From NCBI RefSeq assembly GCF_001282685.1, contig NZ_LN875034.1:521550-585549 (forward strand): DNA of 64,000 bases, read 5' to 3'. Positions within the stretch are counted from its first letter, which is position 1. Every line of letters starts with the position of its first letter. The position numbers and the translations under genes were made by a program. This stretch comes from Niameybacter massiliensis. Its GTDB lineage: Bacteria > Bacillota > Clostridia > Lachnospirales > Cellulosilyticaceae. Positions 58,836-64,000 of the stretch are shown here, piece after piece. Below the pieces are notes generated by a model. It ran no database searches. It was given only the letters and a program-made list of their open reading frames with translations, and was not told the DNA's origin.

Positions 58836-59999
58836 GTGAAACAAAAAGGTTTCCTAAAAGGCGCAACGATAGGCTTTGTATTATCAACAGTCATTTTATT
58901 TAGCGCAACATTATTTGCTGATAAATATGATTATATTGATAAGAAGTTAGAAGTTATTCAAAGAGCATTAGATGAGTACTATGTAGGCGAGTTAGATCAA
59001 ACAGCCATGGAAGAGGGCATTTATAAGGGCCTTGTATCAGCAGTGGGCGACCCTTATACAACCTACTATACTCAAGAAGAATTTGAAGAAGTAATGGAAA
59101 AATCAAGTGGGGTCTATGCAGGCATTGGGGTTCAAATGATGGTAGACCAAAATGATAATAGTATTTTGGTGACAGATGTATTCCCAAGTTCTCCAGCCGA
59201 AAAAGCTGGTATGCTTATTAATGATAAGATTATTGGTGCAGAAGGGCAAAAGCTTACAGGCGACGACTTTAGTACAGCACCTAAGATTATTAAAGGTAAA
59301 CCAGGTACAAAGGTTAAAGTAACAGTTTTTAGACCTTCTACCAATGAAACATTAGAATTAGAAATGAAGCGAGAAAATGTCATTTATCCTTCAGTTGAAC
59401 ATAAAATGTTACAAGAGGACATTAGCTATATCAAAGTGCGTGAGTTCGAAGAACTGACTTATAAACAATTCAAAGAAGCTTTAGACGCAAGTGAAAAAGC
59501 AAATGCAAAAGGCTTAATCATTGACCTTAGAAACAACTCTGGTGGGCTCTTAGACATTACAGTAAAGATGGCTGATGAACTGATTCCAGAAGGGATTATT
59601 GTTTCAACCAAAAACAAACAAGGTGAAGAGGACGTTATGCGTGCAGATGGTGAGTATATCGACTTACCAGTAGTTGTCCTTGTAAACGAAAAGAGTGCAA
59701 GTGCTTCAGAAGTATTATCTGGTGCACTAAAAGACCATAATCGTGCCGTATTAGTAGGTAAGAGAACTTACGGTAAAGGTATTGTTCAAACGATTATGCC
59801 ACTTACAGATGGATCAGCGTTAAAAGTAACGACTTCCCAATACTTCACACCAAGTGGTGTATGTATTCAAGGAGAGGGAATTGAACCTGATTATGATGTA
59901 AGCTTAGCACCTGAACTTATGATAAAACCTGCTTTAGAATACGATGAAGATGCACAGCTTCAAAAAGCTGTAGAGGTATTAAAAGAGCAAATGAAATAA
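58836..59999 (+). CDS. ctpA: S41 family C-terminal processing peptidase
   Basis: This 387-residue serine protease has a signal anchor (residues 8-28), a PDZ domain (about 85-170) and a complete S41 active site: SASASE (about 286-291), GKRTYGKG (about 308-315) and the following VQ. A C-terminal segment covers QYFTPSGVCIQGEGIEPD. CtpA-type enzymes trim or regulate envelope proteins. It starts with GTG after GAGGG. It follows its inactive paralogue by 61 bp, downstream of ftsEX-M23. Confidence 0.93.
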   Translation: MKQKGFLKGATIGFVLSTVILFSATLFADKYDYIDKKLEVIQRALDEYYVGELDQTAMEEGIYKGLVSAVGDPYTTYYTQEEFEEVMEKSSGVYAGIGVQMMVDQNDNSILVTDVFPSSPAEKAGMLINDKIIGAEGQKLTGDDFSTAPKIIKGKPGTKVKVTVFRPSTNETLELEMKRENVIYPSVEHKMLQEDISYIKVREFEELTYKQFKEALDASEKANAKGLIIDLRNNSGGLLDITVKMADELIPEGIIVSTKNKQGEEDVMRADGEYIDLPVVVLVNEKSASASEVLSGALKDHNRAVLVGKRTYGKGIVQTIMPLTDGSALKVTTSQYFTPSGVCIQGEGIEPDYDVSLAPELMIKPALEYDEDAQLQKAVEVLKEQMK

Positions 60000-60013
60000 G
60001 TTAGGGGGCATCT

Positions 60014-60820
60014 ATGAAAACTTTTGTACAGTATTTGATACTGTATATAGTAGAAAGTATGGGGCTCATTATACGTGACCCCATATTTTTTTTAATGGCG
60101 ATATACAGTGTAATGGTGTACAAAAGACAAATAGAACAAGTACAAGGTCCACAAAAAGTACCTGAGATGATTGCAAGAGCTTTACCTGATATGATACTAG
60201 GTATTCTATTAGGAATCACTACAAGCGGTATTTTAGCGTATCTAGGGATTAACTTTTATGTGAGTTTGAATATTTTAGTACTTATTCCAATTGCCATCTT
60301 ACTTATGCTTATTCATCCGAAATGGGGCTGCTTCTCGTATGTAATCCCTGTAGCTTTTATGATAGAAGGATTGAGTAAGCTCTTTAACCATCCACTTTTT
60401 ACGTTAGATTATGAAATGTTGATTTACCTAGTGGGGGTATTACATATTATTGAAGGATTGCTTGTACTTATATGTGGCTATAAGCATGCAAAACCAGCAC
60501 CTTTTTATGAAGAACATAGGCTTACTTATCATCAAGTGTTACAACATATGTGGATTATACCTTTTATGGTGATCTCAACACCACAGGGCATTCCTATGCC
60601 ACTGTATGCCGTACTTGCTTATGGGGATGAAGCAAGAGTAAGGTCACCCAAAGAACAATCTATGCTAACAGGTACACTTATTCTTGGATTTGGCGCATTG
60701 ATTTTTCTTTTAGCACATGCCATGCATTTAGGGCATATACAAGCAGGTGGTCTGATATTGATTATGCCAGTTCTTCATGAATTGATTTTTATTGTTGAAA
60801 TCTATATGAACAAAAAATAG
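60014..60820 (+). CDS. Polytopic membrane protein, unknown (next to ctpA)
   Basis: This 268-residue protein has about seven hydrophobic segments and no soluble domain. A PDZ-containing membrane protein (MinJ) is found near ctpB in Bacillus; this protein has a similar place and membrane part but no PDZ domain, so homology is only a suggestion. It lies 14 bp after ctpA with an AGGGGG site and probably shares its transcript. Its stop codon is in a terminator stem. Confidence 0.7.
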   Translation: MKTFVQYLILYIVESMGLIIRDPIFFLMAIYSVMVYKRQIEQVQGPQKVPEMIARALPDMILGILLGITTSGILAYLGINFYVSLNILVLIPIAILLMLIHPKWGCFSYVIPVAFMIEGLSKLFNHPLFTLDYEMLIYLVGVLHIIEGLLVLICGYKHAKPAPFYEEHRLTYHQVLQHMWIIPFMVISTPQGIPMPLYAVLAYGDEARVRSPKEQSMLTGTLILGFGALIFLLAHAMHLGHIQAGGLILIMPVLHELIFIVEIYMNKK

Positions 60821-60849
60821 GCTACCACATAAGGGTAGCCTATCTTTAT
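60817..60849. terminator. Bidirectional terminator between convergent genes
   Basis: A perfect 10-bp stem (ATAGGCTACC 60817-60826, GGTAGCCTAT 60834-60843) has A- and T-rich flanks and ends both the + strand membrane gene and the minus-strand rhomboid-like gene. Confidence 0.85.
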
Positions 60850-61664
60850 TTAACGTGTTCGTGATTTCTTAAGTGATCCATACAGTACTCATAATCACCG
60901 TTACAAGTAGAGCAATATCTAAATTCCATATCAGGATCGTCTAATTCTGTTTTGCCACATGTATGACATTTGTGGAAAGCCACTTTAATTGGTGCACGCT
61001 TTTCATAATCCATTTCTCGTTTTGCGGCTTTAAATTGCTTTTGGCCAGCATAGCCTTTTTGCTGTACTTTCTTACGTTTGAGTACAGGCATACCGAAGAA
61101 GATAAAATATCCAAGTAAAGAAGCAGCAATTAATGCAAAGTTAACAAGTCCACCACCTAGTAAGTCTACACCAATTAAAATGAAGTAGAAGACTAGTAAA
61201 TATTTTGCTTTAAATGGAATCACAAAATATAAGTAGAATGTTGCTTCAGGCATAAGGGTTGCGTAAGCTAAGAAGAATGAAAGATTAATGTAATACACAT
61301 CAGGTCTTCCACCAAAGATAAAGCCTACAAGGATACAAGCAATAACACTTGAGAAGTAGAAGAAGTTAAAAGCAAATGTACCCATAATGTGTTCTAATTG
61401 TTGTGAGATAGAATAGTAGATAAATACAAGCAATAAGAACATAAGAGGTGAAGTAGAGGTTGGAATAAAGATAAAGGTAAAGATTCTCCAGATTTGACCG
61501 GATAAAATGGCACCTCTATTAAATACTAATAAACTTTGAATCCAATAACTACCTGTTAAGTTCGTAAGTAAAAAGACAATTGCCTGTCCCATGAGGATAT
61601 ACATCATCAAATTAGGAATTGCAAATTTGCCAAACTTTTTTTCAAGTTTATATAACCATGGCAT
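60846..61664 (-). CDS. Rhomboid-like membrane protein with C-terminal zinc ribbon
   Basis: This 272-residue protein has about six hydrophobic segments arranged like a rhomboid (IWRIFTFIFIP in place of the usual WR-(L/I)-T-motif). The GxSG catalytic motif is absent: the matching region reads YYINLSFFLAYATLMP, so proteolysis is doubtful. The C-terminal ~45 residues form a zinc-binding unit (CHTCGKTE, CSTCNGDYEYCMDHLRNH). The ATG at 61664 is chosen; a TTG two codons upstream is better placed behind GGAGG. The gene stands alone; function unknown. Confidence 0.8.
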   Translation of the reverse strand: MPWLYKLEKKFGKFAIPNLMMYILMGQAIVFLLTNLTGSYWIQSLLVFNRGAILSGQIWRIFTFIFIPTSTSPLMFLLLVFIYYSISQQLEHIMGTFAFNFFYFSSVIACILVGFIFGGRPDVYYINLSFFLAYATLMPEATFYLYFVIPFKAKYLLVFYFILIGVDLLGGGLVNFALIAASLLGYFIFFGMPVLKRKKVQQKGYAGQKQFKAAKREMDYEKRAPIKVAFHKCHTCGKTELDDPDMEFRYCSTCNGDYEYCMDHLRNHEHVK

Positions 61665-61956
61665 AATCAAAGAAGCCTCCTTAAAAATAATTGAAATACA
61701 TACTGTGTACATATGGTATAATTATAGTATTAAAATATGATAGTAATATAAACAGATTTCTAAGAGTGATAGCATTTTATTTTTTATACTATCTACATTT
61801 TAGAAATCCTTATCTAGAGATACTACAACTGTCTATTGCATCTTATAGAAAATACTAAAGTACAGATAGGGGTCACTAGATAAATAAACTTGCTTCAAGT
61901 ATAGCATAGGAAAAAATGAAGTAAAAGAGGCTAATTCATTAAGAAGGAGAAACTAG

Positions 61957-62595
61957 ATGAGAAAGAGCAACAGAGAAAAGTTTAAAGAGATGAACACCAA
62001 GCAAAAAGTAGGGTATATTTGGGAGTATTATAGGTATGCTATTTTAGGAACCATAATTGGTATTTTTTTAGTCAGCCAAATTGTTACAACTATGCTCAAA
62101 CCAAAAGATAATTTTGATGCTCATGTTGTTGTTACTTCTAAAATGGTTATTGATTCAGCAAAAATGGAAGAAGAAGAGCAGTTCTTTAAAGAAAACTTTA
62201 ATACAGATTTATATTACTTACCAGCGGACTGGTCTCAAATGGATTCACAAATGGTTCTTAATGACCAACTTATGATGTTGAAAATACAAGTAAGAGAAGT
62301 AGATATCTTTGCTATGTCAGAAGACCGTTACTCTAAATATATGGAGATTGAAGGATTTGATCCTTTCTTAGCATTAGATGAAGTACCAGAAATGGCACCA
62401 CTTCTTGAGCAATATAAAGATAGCTTATTAACAGCTACAAGTTTAGAAGATGGAAAAGAACATGTATATGGAATAAAGGTTGATAAACTAGAGCATCTTG
62501 AAGGAGGCATAACAGCAGAGCCACTTGTTATTTCTCTTATCTCAGTTCCAAAAAATATTAATAAGGCTGTAGAAATTATTGACTATCTCATTTAA
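61957..62595 (+). CDS. Membrane-anchored protein, unknown function
   Basis: This 212-residue protein has a short basic N-terminus, one membrane segment (about residues 27-48) and a ~160-residue domain that is presumably outside. I recognise no family; it is rich in acidic and hydrophobic residues. The ATG follows AAGGAG. The next gene starts 13 bp downstream, so the two are likely co-transcribed. The 244-bp gap upstream is AT-rich and shows no clear promoter. Confidence 0.75.
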   Translation: MRKSNREKFKEMNTKQKVGYIWEYYRYAILGTIIGIFLVSQIVTTMLKPKDNFDAHVVVTSKMVIDSAKMEEEEQFFKENFNTDLYYLPADWSQMDSQMVLNDQLMMLKIQVREVDIFAMSEDRYSKYMEIEGFDPFLALDEVPEMAPLLEQYKDSLLTATSLEDGKEHVYGIKVDKLEHLEGGITAEPLVISLISVPKNINKAVEIIDYLI

Positions 62596-62608
62596 AGGAG
62601 GAAGACAT

Positions 62609-63652
62609 ATGAAGAATGACCCAATTGAAACATTAGGCTTAGTAGGCGGTAACCTTTTAGCAGCTATGATCGCAGTAGAAGCCCAAAAAAGAGGCATTCA
62701 GACCGTTTTATTAGAGCCAGAAGTAGGAAATATCGCCAGTGAGGTATGTAATACACATATTACGGCACCTATTACAACTGCAAATATTAAACGATTAGCG
62801 CTTAAATCGGATGCCATCATTTTTTGTACATCAACAATACCCGTACTTAGCAAAGATATTTTAAAGACTTGCATAACCTATCCTAAAGGTGAAGGCATTG
62901 ATTTTGTAGCCAACCGTGTACAACAACTTATTGCATGTGATCTTACAGAAGTGCCAGTACCCAACTACTATCACCAAAGCAATAAGCTTACATTCTTTAA
63001 ACAAATTGCAGATGTAGAGATGCCATTTAGACTTTATCAGCTCTATCCAGATCGCTATGAAGTTATGGATATCTATACAAAAGATGATTTAGAAGAATTT
63101 ATTTATGAACTAGATGATTCTACAACAGAATGGCTTATTGAAGAGATTCATGAGTATGATCGTATTTTAAGTATTTCTGTACTAAAAGCAGGAGATAAAG
63201 TTTATACCTATCCAATTCAAGAAGAAATTTTAAATGATGAAGCGGTGAAATATATTTATATGCCAGCTTCTATTACTAAGACGATGCAAGGTAAGATTAC
63301 TAAGTTAGCGAAGAAACTCTTAAAAGAAGTGGGTACAGAAGGTCTTTTCACTCTAAAATTTGGAATGAAAAAGAATAGACAAATAGAACTCATGAATGTA
63401 AATCCAGGTATTACAGTGGGAGATATTGCAACTAACCACTATACAGACTTTTCTATTTATGAGCAGTTCTTAAACTTAGTTGAAGGGCTACCAGTAAAAG
63501 ATGGAGAGCTTGTAAAACCTAGTGTGACAACAGTCATTAAAGAAAGTGATGTTTCACACAGACCAGATTTCCCATACCATCGTTATACATTTGATCGTTA
63601 TAATAAGTTACCTGTGAATATCTATATCAAAGAAAACATTACAGAAGCATAG
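62609..63652 (+). CDS. Divergent PurK-like ATP-grasp protein
   Basis: This 347-residue protein has an N-terminal Rossmann-like part (LGLVGGNLLAAMIAVEAQ, LLEPEVGN) and an ATP-grasp fold resembling N5-carboxyaminoimidazole ribonucleotide synthase. The usual C-terminal PurK signature NEIAPRxHNSGH is replaced by LMNVNPGITVGDIATNH, which removes residues used for metal and substrate binding. It is not beside other purine genes. A PurK-derived ligase with another substrate, or a degenerate enzyme, is more likely than a true PurK. The ATG at 62609 follows AAAGGAGG; the frame is open to 62579. Confidence 0.7.
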   Translation: MKNDPIETLGLVGGNLLAAMIAVEAQKRGIQTVLLEPEVGNIASEVCNTHITAPITTANIKRLALKSDAIIFCTSTIPVLSKDILKTCITYPKGEGIDFVANRVQQLIACDLTEVPVPNYYHQSNKLTFFKQIADVEMPFRLYQLYPDRYEVMDIYTKDDLEEFIYELDDSTTEWLIEEIHEYDRILSISVLKAGDKVYTYPIQEEILNDEAVKYIYMPASITKTMQGKITKLAKKLLKEVGTEGLFTLKFGMKKNRQIELMNVNPGITVGDIATNHYTDFSIYEQFLNLVEGLPVKDGELVKPSVTTVIKESDVSHRPDFPYHRYTFDRYNKLPVNIYIKENITEA

Positions 63653-63685
63653 AGAAAGTGATGTTTTCTAGATAGTGATTATAAG

Positions 63686-63747
63686 AAAAAGGGCTGCCTT
63701 GTGGCAATGTCATTAAGTGAAGACATTGCCACAAGGCAGCCCTTTTT
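63686..63747. terminator. Very long bidirectional terminator hairpin
   Basis: A 26-bp perfect stem (63686-63711 with 63722-63747) with a 10-nt loop has A-tract and T-tract ends, so it can terminate both strands between these convergent genes. It is the longest hairpin I found in the window. Confidence 0.9.
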
Positions 63748-63833
63748 TAGTATAGAGATAGAGTAATATGTACTTATTAATTACTTATTAGTAGATCATG
63801 ATAAAGAAAAGTATACTATTACTCTTTTCAGAT

Positions 63834-64000
63834 TTATAATTCTATAATTTTAGTAGATGCATACTCAGGAGAATTTTCCACTATAGACGAAAACTGCTTC
63901 AATACACCAGCTTTTTCTAACTTTTTAGCAATAGCTAAGGCATCATTAGAATAGACTAAAGGATCAATTTCATTGGTATACCCATTCGGGCCATATAAGT
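63834..64000 (-). CDS. C-terminal end of an unrecognised protein (partial)
   Basis: Reading the minus strand gives 54 codons ending in TAA at 63834-63836: LYGPNGYTNEIDPLVYSNDA, then LAIAKKLEKAGVLKQFSS and IVENSPEYASTKIIEL. There are no internal stops, codon use fits the neighbours, and a terminator lies at the 3' side. The 5' part is outside the window, and I do not recognise the family. Confidence 0.65.
   Translation of the reverse strand, partial: LYGPNGYTNEIDPLVYSNDALAIAKKLEKAGVLKQFSSIVENSPEYASTKIIEL

Noticed and set aside
62609..63652. Annotation as a true PurK
   Set aside because: The key C-terminal signature is lost and no purine genes are adjacent.

Overview
The window comes from a low-GC, AT-rich Gram-positive bacterium. 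Ribosomal operon order, strong AGGAGG ribosome-binding sites, GTG/TTG starts and the zinc forms of S14, S4 and L36 all point to Clostridia. The KOW gene between map and infA, the DUF5693-csaB-tagA genes and the long L17 suggest the Lachnospirales (Cellulosilyticum-like); that genus-level guess is inference only.

Region 1 (1-35.9 kb) is the core transcription/translation block, almost all on the + strand: the end of rplK, rplA, an L10 leader, rplJ-rplL, rpoB-rpoC, rpsL-rpsG-fusA, tuf, the S10/spc/alpha cluster (rpsJ to rplQ, with secY, adk, map, a KOW protein, infA and rpmJ), an ECF transporter energising module (ecfA1-ecfA2-ecfT), truA, and rplM-rpsI. Near-consensus promoters (17-bp spacers) precede rplJ, rpsL, tuf, rpsJ, rpsM and rplM. 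Structured leaders or intercistronic RNAs lie before rplJ, rpsG, rpsJ and rplM, the usual place for autogenous ribosomal-protein control.

Region 2 (36-40.8 kb) is accessory: an unknown membrane protein, a MarR regulator with an apparent operator at its own promoter followed by a MATE efflux pump, a decayed ~38-bp tandem repeat array, and a minus-strand pair, nfo (endonuclease IV) and an SDR resembling the EF-P 5-aminopentanone reductase.

Region 3 (40.8-51 kb) looks like a secondary cell wall polymer module: two LytR-CpsA-Psr ligases (one with an expanded charged repeat domain), a large secreted phosphodiester-glycosidase protein, a small secreted coiled-coil protein, a DUF5693 membrane protein, CsaB pyruvyl transferase and a TagA/WecG glycosyltransferase. 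CsaB with TagA suggests a pyruvylated, ManNAc-containing polymer of the type that anchors SLH-domain proteins.

Region 4 (51-60.8 kb) holds an orphan sugar-ABC ATPase, a PucR-type regulator, then the cell-division/wall-hydrolysis set ftsE-ftsX-M23 peptidase and two S41/CtpA paralogues, the first lacking the catalytic Ser and Lys. A single-copy REP-associated (RAYT/Y1) transposase flanked by 17-bp inverted GGGACGGTTC repeats sits between the M23 and S41 genes. Region 5 (60.8-64 kb) has a rhomboid-like protein with a C-terminal zinc ribbon, an unknown membrane-anchored protein, a divergent PurK-like ATP-grasp protein, a terminator hairpin with a 26-bp perfect stem, and the 3' end of an unrecognised minus-strand gene.
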